Shown one piece after another: positions 34,349-48,500 of a stretch of 64,000 nucleotides of DNA (the first letter of the stretch is position 1; each line of letters opens with the position of its first letter). Source of the stretch: Emmonsiellopsis sp. PD_33 (Eukaryota > Ascomycota > Eurotiomycetes > Onygenales > Ajellomycetaceae); assembly GCA_032988165.1 (NCBI GenBank), contig JANTQF010000011.1:124001-188000 (forward strand). The letters are read 5' to 3'. The notes beneath the pieces are model-generated. The model was not told the DNA's origin. It ran no database searches and was given only the letters and a program-made list of their open reading frames with translations. The translations under genes and the position numbers were made by a program.

Positions 34349-37300
34349 AGTGCTTAGTTTAGGATTCTTACCCCCGCCCCGACAGCCTCAGACTAGAATC
34401 CTTCGGGCACCATTGGTCGCCTTGGTTGCTTCGAGTTTGGCATGGGTCCTTGTCGACGGAGCCTACAGGGCTGAAGTAGGAATCCATGGATGTCTGTGCT
34501 GTCAGGGCAATCCTTCCGTCGAAACATAGAACAGAATAGTTCGGTTCGAAGCCTTTCCTCATTCCGGCCAACCAATCAGTTTTCACCCCCCGGTCCACCG
34601 CATTCAGACGCTCGGGGTATATCTCGACCGAGCTGCTTGGTGGTTTGTTTGGGAAGGGTCGCCGGCGTACGGAGAGCTGCCCCTGAGCAACCCTGCTGGA
34701 AAATGAAAACAGGGACTACCCGATAGTTGGTTCTTCACGGCTTTAGGGTGGTATTTTGGGCATCAAGTAGTTATACTAGTGGAAAACTGCACAACTGTAA
34801 CAGTACGGGGGTCCCCAATATACCGCGATTGTATTTCGCCGTCCTGCAAATTTGTTGAATTACCAGGTGAGAAATACCTGTTATTGGCTCGCATTCCCGG
34901 GCATCACGATGCACTGCACTTGGCACGCCGAGCCAATCAGTAACCGGCCTTCCACAGCTGGTTGAGGCCTGTCCGCTGGGACTTTGTTGCTGGTCCAGAA
35001 GAAACATAGTAGTTGGCGTTAGTAGGAAGGATTCATGCTTTGTGGTCCAGATGTACTCAACAATGCGTGCCCGAAAATACCATGTAATATCTTGTCCGTT
35101 GCATGTCTCAACTGGCACCCAGCAGCACATACATCTTGATATTCAATATACTCGTATACAAACATTGACATGGAGTTGACTGATTTCCTGAAAGGGCAGG
35201 TCTGCGGTCGATCATATCTCTCCATCACCACGATCGCTCACATGACTTGGGCAAAGCGACCTCAACCTCTCGGCTCGGCTGAAGCCCAACCAACACCAAC
35301 AAAAACACACCAAGCAAGCTAAACCCGGCGGCAACACATCTGGCCAGCTACTAGTATGGAAAGCCTATTGCACGCCCCACTAATAAACCTCTCCGGACTC
35401 CAGGGCTCGACAAGACGGAGCCGATGCTGACTCGTGGGCACAGCGGACTGTGTCTGGCCATTACTCAGGATCCCCCAGCTCTCTATGGTTCATTTTGATG
35501 CCGTTGTCTGATGAGACCAGGGCAGATAATACCAGTATGGCCATCCACTATCCATTGGCTGAGCGCAAAGACAGCCACGTGGACCGCTTTTGACCGTAAC
35601 GGCTGACTTTGACAAGGCTACTATGATGACTCTCCCGCTGGAGCTGGGGACCGTTCAAGACAGGAGATTCGAGAAGGGGGGTTTGCCTGCAACTAGTCCG
35701 GATCAGGGGCCTGTGCGGAAATAGGTATGGATCATAATGGATGGCATGCATAGGGCTTGCCTGCCTGAAGAACAGTCCCTACTAGCTGTGGCTCGCTGCC
35801 AGGCCTGGATGACTAACACACCAAACGGCATTGAGCCTCGAAGCTTGGCCGAGAGATGAATGAGCCCCCTCCAATAATAACTCAGATCGAAGCCTCAAGG
35901 GACCATTCAGCCATTCTGGTTAGCTCCGGGCCGTGGCGTCTCTTCCCCTGTTTGTCCCAAAAATAACCTTGCACAACCATTCCATCCCTGGCCCCTGGGT
36001 CAATGTCCTTCCTGAAGATAGCGCGGACGTCACTCTATCTCTCATAACGCAGGCGTTCTACGCAAAACGTGAATATTGAACGAGAATATGCTTCTCCGGA
36101 AGGCATCGCCTATCTCTCCTCTGACTGCGCCCATCAATTATACTATTTAAGGGCCTCATCTTATCGCCAATCCCCATAACAATTAAATTGTTGGGCTTGG
36201 CGCTTAGCTAGAGGAAGTTTAAAGAGCGTCAAAACACTGGTACCGTTACCGCTTACATACTATCCAGCCTGGAAGTTTCAAAAAATACGCAATACGTCTA
36301 TATTTGGCCCCCAAACATTTGTTTCCATCCACCCCGGAGGCTTGGGCCATCGGACCGGGGTCCTGCCTATTTTGGCAGTTTCGACTATGGCTCAGGCTTC
36401 AGCTGCTCTCCTTTGCAGCCCTAATATGAGGCCGGCAAGAATAGCCTGCCAAATATCGCGCTTGCGTGACCTCTGCTTGGCTATTCTGGGCCAAAAACGA
36501 CGCCACTAACCCACCCTAGAGGCTGTGGTGCCAATTAAACTCCTCACACTCCGGAGTACGGAGGAGGGATACCAAATTGAAAATCAATCAACAATTGCCC
36601 TGTTTTTTTCTTGACCATGGTCGGTTATTTTGATCCCTAGCCAGTCGCGAGGAAACCCCTCTTCAGGCACCTGCCTTTGTGTGTACCCGCGATGTATTCA
36701 GCGAGAGGAGAAGACAGTTGCCGCGTCTCGATAAGCATTTGGAATCAAACGTTCCGTCATCTGCAGGCTGTGTCAGCAGCATTCGATTTCAGAGAAATCC
36801 CACGTGGTTACTCTCAGAACGTGGTTACGTAAAAAACGTTTTGTGAAAAACGTACCAGATTTACCAAAACATGGCGCCGGAGACCATGATACAATAAGCT
36901 CCTTAGGGCTGATTTCCGTTCGTCAAGGCCTGACAAGAGGGAATAAAATACATCATTGCTTCTTCAAATCGGGGCTACCACTGACCAGGGGAACCGGCAT
37001 GGATGGGTCTCCGATATGATGGCTGAGGGTTCCGTCTGGGGATCGTTCTTAAAAGAGCATGGGTCAGGATCGCTCCAGCTCTTTATTTATTTTTTGCCCT
37101 GCCCTCCGCCTCCTGCTGAGCTTCAACTATTTACCCCCCTTCTTTAAATATTCGCGACAATAGTTTCGTGAAGCCCCATCCTAAGTTCCGAACGCCGTTG
37201 GTTCTTAAAGCGACCTGTCGTGACATTGCCTATTTTAAAACGACACGATATTCTCCAAGAACTTTTTTTTCTTTCGAAATCTAAAAACTTGGTTTTATAA

Positions 37301-37380
37301 CACATGTATGCATTCCCCGCTGGATCTCTTATTTCTTTACTCTCTTCTACCAACGTTGCATTCTTCCTTTGAACCACATA
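34349..37380. other. gene-poor region upstream of the C2H2 gene
   Basis: Short frames only; no domain recognised. Some CCGGAG/TACGGAG strings near 36550. The last part (about 36600-37380) is probably the promoter and 5'UTR of the C2H2 gene, with pyrimidine-rich strings. Confidence 0.45.
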
Positions 37381-38886
37381 ATGTCGTCGCAAAGAGGCCA
37401 ACAGTCAGGAAGCTCATCTAGCCATAGATCTAGGAGTGCTCGAGGTGACCAGCGTGCATCCATTACTGTCGCGCAGTTTGAAGCCTTAAATATCTCATCG
37501 CATACCCCGCCCCCGTCAATCGCAGTCCATCGTTCACCAGAGTACGCTCCATCCAACCTCAGCAGTTTCGATTCGAATCTAGGCATTCCTGTTAGCCAGG
37601 GACAAGGAGACTGGCCACCCGCCCAAATGACAGCTACTCTTGACCCAAGCACTTCGTCGCTGCCATTTTGTGCTGGACTCCCCAACCCCGACATCGGCTA
37701 CAGCAACTTCCCCATGAGGCACGAACAATATCCAACCGAAACCATGAGGTAGGTTTACTTTGATGGGCCAAGTAGCTGGTTCGAATTAAATACCAGAGGA
37801 TTACGTTCTCACACTTACCACTTGTCTATTATAGTAATACCTTTGACTACAATCTCCCACCGCGTTCATCAGGCTTCGCGCAACAAAACTATTATTATCC
37901 AGCACCGGCGCATCCTCAACTTCCAGGTAATTACTCTTTTTTGACTCCATAATTTGCTTGATATTGACCGCCTATTTTAGAATATGGGACTGGGAACATT
38001 CCGCCAATAGCTCACGAATTTCAAGGGAACTTCGAGTCGCATATTTCACCACCCCTCCCCTCACCGGGAACAGTGCTTCCAGATGGCTTAATTAATGTCT
38101 CTCCACCCGACAACCACCCTTACTCGCTCGAACCATCTCATATTTCTACCGTGAGAAGAAGCCTAAGCAATAGGAGATCTGGCACACCAACCGGACCCAC
38201 GACCCCCCACCAATTATCCCGACCAAGCAGTAGACAGGACGAGTACCTACATCATGCAGTCTCATCACATTCCGCGACGGAGTCATACCACAATATCTCA
38301 GCCAACGCGCCCTCGTTAACACCTGATTATATGGGCCACCCATCACCCGGTATTGCCGGCCACCCCTACCCCGCATCGTAAGCCTCTCAAATTGGATCAA
38401 AGGGGTAAACGCATTACTAATGTTTCTATCTCCTACAGTCCTTCACTTTATGACCCATCGTTACATCCATATCAAAGGTAAGCCGACCATTCTTGCATCG
38501 GTTATTACAGGCTACTTTTGAATCGTAGTTTTAACATCTGCCTTGTTACTAGTTCACGGCAATACTCCTTCTCTCCTGGCTCTGATGCGGGCGTGCCTGC
38601 GACGTCAGCCCCCGCGGACGGATTTTCGACTCCCTATAGCGTATCTCCAGGCCCAGAAGACCAAGTGCGAGTGGTGAATTCGAGGCCAAAGCCACAGTGC
38701 TGGGACCACGGTTGCAACGGCCGAGAGTTTTCGACGTTCAGTAATCTACTACGACATCAGCGGGAGAAGGCAGGCACCGCCACCAAATCAGAGTGTCCGC
38801 ACTGCGGGACTGTCTTTACACGGACGACCGCGCGGAATGGCCACCTTGCGCAGGGAAAGTGCAAGGCGAAAAGAGCACAGAGCTAG
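37381..38886 (+). CDS. C2H2 zinc-finger protein, putative transcription factor
   Basis: Five exons (37381-37748, 37835-37926, 37981-38377, 38439-38477, 38553-38886) join in frame to 409 residues. The first 330 residues are Ser/Pro/Tyr/His-rich and probably disordered. The C-terminus has a C2H2-type finger (CWDHGCNGREFSTFSNLLRHQREK) followed by a second, C-x2-C...H unit (CPHCGTVFTRTTARNGHLAQGKC) with the last ligand probably Cys. This layout is common in fungal DNA-binding regulators with the fingers at the extreme C-terminus. The 39-bp fourth exon is small but flanked by clean GT-AG sites. Targets are unknown. It is the only intact gene found between the repeats. Confidence 0.82.
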
Positions 38887-41800
38887 AAGAAGGGTGTGGC
38901 TAAATGCTTATTTTTCCTCCTGGTCTTTTTGATTTTATTCTTCAACCTGCTTTTTTTGCGATCATATCTTGGAATTATTATCCGGCGCAATCTCGACTGG
39001 GTAGGAGTGGTGTATTTCTTTTTCTGGGAAATGGTACACTGTTTTTCATTTGATTTGTCTGCATCTCTCTAGCATTGTGCATTTCTGGCCATGTTTATTC
39101 TCCGTTTATCACTGACCCCCCGCTTTTTTTTCACCCGATATACGTTCAAATATGGGCGGTCGGCATACGTGATATTTTCTCCGTCACTCGTTGATATCGT
39201 ACATTTTCTCTGAGGATTTGTTCTAGATTTTGCTTTATAGAAGCGGAGCATGACGGCTTTCTCTACTCAATCCTTAAGGACAAAGGAAAGAAGGAAAACA
39301 GGATGATTCATCTTCTCATGTCTTCTGACATTTTCTCCCTTCTGAATCTCATCTTACACACCACCAAAACCACTCACAGGGGGTGTATGCACATACATGT
39401 TTCTTTCCGTTTTTGCATATTAGAAGAACCAATCGCTTTTTTTTTTTTTTTGATAAAAAGGGCTGGTGAGGCAAAATTTAAAAGATAGCCGCATCCATGC
39501 CAAAACCTTCTTTCAAAAAAGGGAAACCAATATTTACCGATTCCTCGCAAAAACTTTATACAATTCGCATGCAGGGGGCGGTTGGACCCGCTATCTATCA
39601 GTCATCAGAATAATATTATCCTCCCTACACTACCCTCTAACTTCTCCATCGCCACCTTCTTCACTATGCGCTCACTGCAGATACCATTACTCACAACCTA
39701 CCCATCCCGAAATCCAACCAACATTGTCCAGCAAAGATTTCGCACCCGCTTCTCATCTCCTTCCCTCGTTAGTACCATGGCCACATCCCAATCATCTATC
39801 TCCACGGACTTGAAGTCCGCCCCCCTGAAAAGGGAAAATATATATATCAGCAAGAAGCTTATGTGAGGAGAAACTCCAAATGGATGGAACTCTTCCTTAG
39901 TAGTCACCACATAACTCCCTCATCATCCCAGTCCCCACCCAGCTGAAAAAAAGAAAAGAAAAAAACTGACTCGCTACGACTTTCTGCCCATTGGCAGACA
40001 GCGTTAACTAACGGCATGCATATGGAAGCCAATTTCCTAACCACCACCGAAATAAACTAACCCCCTGGCTTCCCCCTCAGCCGGCCTAACCGCATGTCGT
40101 ATGAACGCTACACAGCCACGGCCTGAATAAGAAATACGCATTACCTCTTCGGGAACCTGCGTGGCGAATGTATCCACCGTTCGTCTCGGGCGGGCTGAGA
40201 TGATTACTACTTTGAGGTATATGGGGCGTCAGCTGTATCCGAATTAGTTCAACAGGGGGGAGTGAGGAAGGGTGGTTGGGGGCTGTGAACTTTATTAGCT
40301 GTGGCTGGGAATGATGGGAGTGGCTGGATATGGGAAAGGATAGTTATTTATGGGGACAGGGGTTGTTGGAGTCAAGGCTGGCTGGTTTTTTTATTTTTAC
40401 TTTTATCTTTATATATATATTTTTTGAAAAATTCATGGTAACTATTGTTTCAACTTCCAACCCCCTGAAAAAAAGGCTGAAAGGCCTTCGATCTTTCCAC
40501 AAGCTGCTGGCTGCATTTTCGTTCTCGGGAGTAGTTTAGCTATTGAGTATGCGGGAGGAAGCGGCATCACTAAGTGCGTGTGGTTATATTGCTGTAGCCT
40601 GACCACTGACTCCTGTGAGATGCTTGTCAATGCTTATTTTTAGTGGTATGGAAACAGAAGAAACAAAAAGAAAAGCATGCATAGAACGAGATGCAAGCTT
40701 TTCTCGAATATTTCGAGAGGGTTAAGGGTTATGCTTTGGTGGAGACTAGTTAGTTAATACTGGGATAGTTATTGGGGATATCCAATAATAGAACCTCCTT
40801 TTTGTTTCTGAACAGCAAACCCGAGAACACCAATATCAAGGATCATACATCTGCGTCGGAGTCTGCAACAGAAATATCCTGCTGAATTACATTTTAGCTA
40901 ACCCGCTAGGAATTTAAGTTCTCAGCCATATCGTTCGGCACGGATGACCCCCACGAAGTAGTTTAATTATCGGACAATTTTGCAATTCCGAAATCCGAAC
41001 GCCCAAGATGCTGAAAAATCAAAAATTAACCAAGGCAAACTGGGTTAATAATAGTTAGTTAACTATGTGATATTTCCGGAACTTTTCCGGAACTTTTTGA
41101 CCCCTGGAGTTTATCAGGTCCATGTCAAATCAAACGCAAAAAGTCAACAGCAAACCGCCGTCTCATCATTCCGTAGCAAGTTTGGTATTTAGTTTAGAAA
41201 TCCACGTCTCCATAGAGCCGTCCAGACAAGGTTGTTACAGAGGTGCAGGGAATCTTCACAGTAACATGGTTAGGTAGCTCAAAATGTGGGCAGATGGCAT
41301 GGTCGCGAAAATGATATACTTTTATTAGTATATCAGAGTTACGCACCCCTTTTTTTTATTTATGTTTTATATGGGCGGCTCTTTTCAAGAAACGAAATTG
41401 AGGCTCGGCAGCGCGAATTATCACGCCTGAAAAAAAAGAAGCCTGATGATGCTAAAAGCCAGCCGCTGCTACCAAGCCCGCTCGGCGCTCGGTACAAGCC
41501 AGCCGGGACCTCACTAGCCCATGTCTTCCGCGCGTAAGCCAGAGATGTACACAAAGTTAGGAATCATTTGCCTTCATCCCGGGCGGAGCTTCCTGTTTTC
41601 CATGAGAGTTGGTTGACTACTGGTTGCTAACTTGCTAGTTAGCTGACCACTACAGTTATTACAGTCCACTGCCATGTCCACTCACCAACAAGTCTGGGCT
41701 TACAGCCAGGAGGGAATCGGGATGCGGGATTGCTGAAGCTGGGTCTTCATCGTTTATAAAAATGGAAACATGGATCAAGGCACTAAGCTTAATATGTTAG

Positions 41801-43638
41801 GGTTTTAGGTTGCGGCCTCATGCGTGTCACTAACCCCTGGAGCATTTGTGTTTGCAAAAATACAACAGTAGTTGGTTAAAACAATAAAAATTTAAATGAA
41901 ATAACTTGTGAAACGTTGACTGGAACGCCTGGCTTTTAACGTTGGTAATAATTACCTCCGGAGTATTGTGAGCTGATCTAGATATACATACGGAGTAGTG
42001 GCATTGGTTCTTTGACAGGTATGTGTATCCATGGGGGGCCTGGTACTGCTGTTGATAAGAACCTTGGAAAGGCCCTTTATTAGATAATGTAACTTAACTG
42101 TACATGTACATTCAGAGCCCATATGTAACCCCCCCCCCCCTCCCCACAACGGGGAAACCCTCTTTGGGAAAGCGAGGCCAGAATAGCTTTTGCTGCCCAT
42201 CTTGAATGTCGCGGGGCAATATGACAGGTCTCCGTGCCCACCCCCCATCCACGGACCTCTGAGGCTCTGGTCGCGGCAAAATTACACGGCGGAAAGTTTA
42301 ACCAAAAACTCCGTATGCCGTAACTAAAAACAACTAGCCTGTAACATACTTTACCCACGTGAATAACCATGTCTCCAGATATGAAAATACAGTGTTTTTT
42401 TGGCCCACATACCGTCAGTTCGGCGGCCGCTGGGTCTTGCCATAGCCTATGAAGAAGAAGCCAATTTAGCTGCGTAATCGCGTGGGGGTATTTGAAGTTC
42501 AGGAGCAGTTGGTCTGGAAGAGCTTCCACAGAGGCATTCCTTAATTCCACCCGTGAAGGTGATCGTCAACACCGGAATCCCGTGCACCCAATACCGGCAG
42601 ACTGATAACCCTATTTTAACGAATCGAGCTCTTGCATGAGAGTGAGATTATTACTAACCTCGTTGTTGATTCTCAAGTTGAGGCAAGGCCATGACTAACA
42701 ATGCAAACGAAAAGCATTACTGCCGAACATTTTGCAGCAAGCCTGTCAGAAAGTATTAAAAAAATACTTCTGTTCCGATCGCTGCCTTGCAGAATACTTG
42801 CATAGGTTCACTCGTCCTCAACGAGGAAACGATGCATGATTAGCTGTACCGTTATGACCAGGGGAGCAGGCTGCAAACGCCTCGAGCACTCGACAGGCCT
42901 TCATTTTAGGCAGATGCGTGCTAGGAACAGCCAACCGCCACAGGAATTCTGTCGAGATGTTCTCACGAGCTTGTTTCTTCCGTTGCCAATGACCTTGTTT
43001 GCAGCCTCCCGGGCTGTCCGTATCCGCATCTGGACAACGCCACAACGGTTAGTGCTGATCCGTCTACTAAACAGGCATAGCATTACAACTCTTCAGCCCT
43101 ATGGCAAGGATGAACGTGGTCAGTGAACACTGAACACCGAACAGCATGCCAGCGTCCGCGCCGGTACAGCTGAATTGGAGATAATTTATAAACCCCGGTT
43201 GTCTCAAAAGTGGGGGGTTGCCGTCCCCTGGCTTGCTGCCGTTATCGAGAGAACTTGCCCTGTATTTGTTCAATTAAAAATGCGGAGTTCTCCTCGCCGT
43301 CCACCGGAGTCACCGTGGTTAAACTCGAAAAATGTTCGTTCGCTCTGAGTTTCTGGCCTCGGAAGACTCGCCAGTGTTGACATCTGATACGGCTGTGTAT
43401 TGAAAATGTTACATAGGCTAGCGAGCGGTAGTTTAGTCGGTATTTGGCAAAGAAGGTGGACGATAAGGACACGAGGGTGGGAGGACTGGGCAAATGTGTT
43501 TCCGAGGAGCAGTGATAATATGGTGTCTGCCAGGTCAGCGTTGGAGATATATTCTATATCAGAATGGCCATGGCCCTGGCTGCCGAGGACTCTGAGCAGA
43601 GATGACCCCGTGATTTCCCCGGATTGTGACTAATATTT
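38887..43638. other. gene-poor region between the C2H2 gene and the copia element
   Basis: About 4.75 kb without a confident gene. It begins with the C2H2 3'UTR. A 66-codon frame at 39666-39866 is listed separately. A C-run lies at about 42129-42140. Short frames elsewhere carry no domain. Confidence 0.45.
39666..39866 (+). CDS. possible short ORF or first exon with presequence-like N-terminus
   Basis: A 66-residue frame starts MRSLQIPLLTTYPSRN and continues with Arg/Ser-rich, acid-free sequence (VQQRFRTRFSSPSLVSTMA), resembling a mitochondrial targeting presequence. No continuing exon was found, so it may be a chance frame or the first exon of a gene I cannot follow. Confidence 0.2.
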   Translation: MRSLQIPLLTTYPSRNPTNIVQQRFRTRFSSPSLVSTMATSQSSISTDLKSAPLKRENIYISKKLM

Positions 43639-43748
43639 TGTTGGCTGTAGGCCGCCCTAGTCCCGAAGTAGCTTAGCGCGTAGAGAGATCACACATTAGA
43701 TAGATTCTCACCTCTGAGATTAATATGAGAGTCTTTAACCTTCCCACA
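43639..43748 (+). repeat. 5' LTR of the copia element
   Basis: 110 bp from TGTTGGCTG to TTCCCACA. It differs from the 3' LTR at seven positions, all within CpG sites of the inferred common sequence. Confidence 0.93.
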
Positions 43749-43761
43749 GGTTATGACCTGG
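43749..43761 (+). promoter_or_regulatory. primer-binding site, half initiator-tRNA type
   Basis: GGTTATGACCTGG starts directly after the 5' LTR. It resembles the complement of the anticodon arm of initiator tRNA-Met (GGTTATG...), the unusual internal-fragment primer known for Drosophila copia and yeast Ty5. Confidence 0.6.
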
Positions 43762-44473
43762 TATAGCAATTTTTTAATAAAAAACACTGTTTTCAATGTC
43801 TTGAGAGGTTCAAACCATTCTACAGATAGTACTGCTGCATATAGTGCAGGAAATCCATTCAATTTCACATTATATTGCAATTTGCCCATTTATTTTAATA
43901 TTTGAAATCAAAACACTCTATTTTTGTTGAGATAGTCATTCTCAACATATCTTTTCATTTAATTAATTTAATTGGCTTTATACTGTGATGAGCAGTAGCT
44001 ACAGCCTCTAAACACTACTCTTAGGGAGTAATCCCCATGTCATTAAGCTTCTCTGATCCATGTTACCCCAATTCATCAAAGAAAAAGGAAAAATGCCTGC
44101 CCATTAGAAAGATGACAATGACCTCTATAAGGATATAGAGGACTTATTGAAATCAACTAACATAAATGAAACTAAGGATGTTTTACAGTACAAATAATTG
44201 AGTCACTCAAGTAGATGCACATCTAACAGTGAAATTAGATGTCATCTCATTGATATCTCTATATTTAAATAGTTAATTCTTAACCAAGTTAAATTAGATT
44301 AAGAGTGCAAATACTCAGCAGCCTGAGATTAAAATTACTCTGCTGCCCAAGAACATTCTATTCCTTATAATAACCTCAAATTTCAACATTTATTTACTGT
44401 GTCAAGTCTCAGTGAGTTCAACAACATTGATGGAGATCTGAATAAACCAGTTATAATGATGTAGGGTACTATA

Positions 44474-45535
44474 ATGATAATGATGCAAACTCTTTTGAAT
44501 GTCAATCATCAGTCTACTCTCTTGCCTGCTATGGATAGTATGAAGGAGGAACTTCATGAATTCCAAAAAGAAATTAAATCTACTTTTGAGATCAAATCTA
44601 TCATTATATTCAATGAATCTAACTACAAAAATTGGAGAGTTGAAATTTTGAATGATACTGAGATAATTAGTAGATTAAATATCTTGTTGAAAAACCAACA
44701 TCAACCCCCATTAGAACTTAGCTGTTTGGATAGAGATAAATGGCACACACATTTAAAGACATTATATCACCATATGTTGTCAAGTCTTATTGGAAATGTT
44801 CATACAATAATTAGTAGTTTAGAGGCTGATAATGCTGCAGCCTTATAGGAAAAAATCAACATTGAATATACTATATCTCTAGCAGAAGAATATATAAATA
44901 TTGTCAAGAAATTGACCTATCTCAAGGTTAAGAATACTGAATATCTTGCCTATCAGTGCTATTTTCACTACCTCATCACTCATCACTGCAAATTATGTGA
45001 TAATTCAGAGGACATCTATCATGATATTTTCCTTTTAGAACTGAAGGAGTTTTAGAAAGCTTTCATCAAGACTCACCTTAATGAGTTCTTTTCCATAGGT
45101 TAGAATGCAATCATCAACATTGATATTAATGATCTTATAAAGTAGTTGATGAATTATTCTAGTAAGAATCTAAAACTGAAAAATTTGAATAACCTCAATA
45201 TGAATTTCACAAAGTCAAACTCTAATTCAAACTCCAATCCTCATGCAAATAAGACCTGTAACCACTGCAGTAAGAAGAGTCACATCAAGGCAGGATGCTT
45301 TGAACTTCATCTGGAGAAAAGAGAGGAATTCAAAAAAGCTATGAAAGCTAAACATGAGAAATCCAAGGTAAAGGATAAGACTAAGAAGGATGGTAAGGAC
45401 TCTGATGATTTGAAGAAGAAAGATAAGAAGAAAAATCTCATGGATAGTCAACCTGACTCCATAAATGCTATGATATTATATAAGGAGCATGGTGAATCCT
45501 ATTTTACTTTTATTATAGATGATGCTGTCTCTTAA
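44474..45535 (+). pseudogene. copia Gag polyprotein relic with zinc knuckle
   Basis: Frames at 44474-44848 and 45146-45535 carry Gag-like sequence: FNESNYKNWRVEIL, and CNHCSKKSHIKAGC at about 45257-45298, a C-x2-C-x4-H-x4-C nucleic-acid-binding knuckle. A Lys-rich tail leads to the protease region (FIIDDAVS in place of a DSGA-type motif). Stops such as TAG at 44847 interrupt it. Confidence 0.75.
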
Positions 45536-48500
45536 CCTTGATATCTTAATATATGTGCTAGCTTTAACATGATGAGTGAATATCAGTCTTTTTCACACAT
45601 CCACACATTTGATGATAATCTTACAATTGATTCTATTATAGGTGGTGAAGAACACATTAAGGAAATTAGAAGCATCATTTTAGGCATAGGTGATAGTGAT
45701 GTTGTCATTAAGAATATTCATTATATTCTAAAACTAACTATTAACTTCCTCTCATTTATCATATTAGAAGATTAAGGCTTCAGATTTGAACTCTCTGCCT
45801 CTACATCTTCATTCTTTATTTATAGAGTGCTAAATGGTGTTGTTTTTTACATAGTTCAAACTTCTAGGCAGGGAAATGTCTATAAGGTAGTAGAATATGA
45901 CTCTGAGGAAGATGTCAACCACCCACATAGAGTAATATTATATATGGCAAAAATGTATGAATATATCAATTTGAAATTTAAACTCACTGCAGCTGCCATA
46001 AACTCAAACAACATAATATTGAATAGCCTAACTTCTGTGAATGGCAAAGTCTCACCTGTCATCAGATCTTTAGTGGAATAGCATAGTAATCTAGGTCACA
46101 TCCATATTGGCATCATTATCATAATGTCTAAGAATCCTAAGTCTGGTATTTAAATCTCTGATCTAAAAACTTAGTTCTTTTATAAAGAGTGCATTGAGGC
46201 CAGCATGACACACCATTTTTCTCAGACCTCTATACTATATTTACTATGTGCCATCAAGAAGATCCACATCAACCTTGCAGGAGAGGGTAAGACCCTAGAT
46301 GAAATAACAGATCATTCCCTAGAATCTCATTAAGAAATGAAATATTAGATGTTGATAATAGATGATGTCACTTGCTACTGCTGAATCTATTTTCTCAAGT
46401 TAAAGAATGAAGCTGTTAATTACTTTGAGCTGTGAAGAAAATTTATAAATAATTTTAATTATAGTATTTCTACTTTCATTTAAATGGATATTGATGGTGT
46501 TTTTCAGTCTGCACACATGCAGAAAATAATGACTGAAAATAGAATTTAATGAGAACTAACTATACCTTAATCCCCACATCAAGATGGTGTATCCAAACAT
46601 GGAATCCAAACTCTCATGGGACACATTCATGCCACTCTTTTTAAGAGTAGTTTGCCTAAGAAGTTTTGGGCTAATATCATGCAGATTGTGATTATAATTA
46701 TAAATAATATATCTATATCTACAGTCCTATACAATTCAAAATTCTGACCTTAAAAGGAAGGTAATTTAGTTACTCCTAGCTCTCATATAATCTCATAGTG
46801 CATTCTGATGGACACAGCACCACAAGTTCAGCATTTTCAGAAGATAGAATGTGAGGTTTTTGCCCACCTGCATGGTTCACAGAAGCCAGAGGATAAGCTT
46901 TCCCCCCATACTCAAATTTATAAGCTCATTAGATATAATGGAATGTTCATATATCACCTTTGAGATTCTGAGTCAGATAAGATCCTTGTCACCAGTAATA
47001 TTTATTTTGTGGAGGAAGAAAATACTCCCAAACACATCAAAGCTCTGAAAACTAACACTCTTATCCCTGAGACTGATAATCACATATATACAGTTGAGAA
47101 TAATCCTGTAACTCCTGAAATCAGTCTGCAGACTAAGTGGATTTAACCTACAGAAGCTTTTGCAGCTTACACCCCATCTTCTACTGGTAACATCCTGAAA
47201 TTGTATAAAGACACCATATTATGGCCAGACAGAGAATATTAGAAGAAATCAATGCAGTATAAGATATCTGATTTGAAACATCAGAATACCTGGCATCTCA
47301 TCCCTTGTTTTGACATGCCTGTTAGAGATCCTGTTGCATCAGGCCATTAGATATTTGTTGAGAAAGATCACCCTAAAGATCTAAATATAAATTCAGATGA
47401 GATTCTATAAAAATCTCATTGAGTAGTTTGTGGTAACTAGCTTGAGAAGGGTAGTAGGGAGGAGATCTATACCTTCATAGTCACAGATATCATAAACCAC
47501 TTGATATTTATAATAGCTACAAAATGCAGTTAGACCCTTTACCAAATGAATATAGTTATAGTGTATCTATATGATCATCTAGATAAAATGATTTACATGC
47601 ATCAACCTACTAGATTTGAATTTGGTACTCAAGGAGTACTCATCTGCACAGTTGAAGGTAGTCTATATGGACTGAACTCTACTGTAAAGATTTGGTACAA
47701 CTATTTGACAACCTATCTCATTAAAATGAGATTCAAAGTCAGTTCCTATGACCCTGTACTTTGAATTCATGTAATAAAGCCATATCTCTACATTACAATT
47801 TATGTGGATGATTTGAATATCATGTCAGAACAGCCCAAGAAAGTAAATTGGATAGTGGCAGCTCTTGCAGAAAAGCTTGAGGTTAAAGATTTGAAAGAAT
47901 CTAAGAAATATCTTAGTATGGAGGTCTATTACTCACCTAAGGATATAAAATTAATATATTAATAGTATATTGAGTGTCTAGTAGAGGATTTCTACCTAGA
48001 TGATACTATCCCAGTTAGTATGCTCATTGAGGAGTCTTTTCATATAGATAATGTTCCTATGTCAGATAGTGAAGCTGGATTTACAAAATAATAATATTAG
48101 TATAGAGTTAGATGTCTTCAGTATCTAGCTGTCAAATCTTAGCCTAATATTACACAAGTGGTATCTCTTCTCAGCCAGCATAGTATGAAGCCTATTCTAA
48201 AGTCCTGGAAAGCTTTGCTACACATCATTTGCTATCTCAAGGGATCTGTGGATCTTGGACTGTTCTATAAATATAATGATGCAGTTAATGGCCTGAAAAT
48301 TAAATTCCTGAATGTCAACTATCTACCTGTTGGATACACTGATTCAGACTGGGCAGGCATTATGAATGAAGATTAGAAATCAATGTCTAGTTACATCTTC
48401 ATGCTTATAGGTGCACCTGTATTGTGGTGATCTGCCAAATAGCCCTATATTTCTCTTTCATTAAATGAGACCAAATATGTGGCTTTCAGTAAGGTTATTC

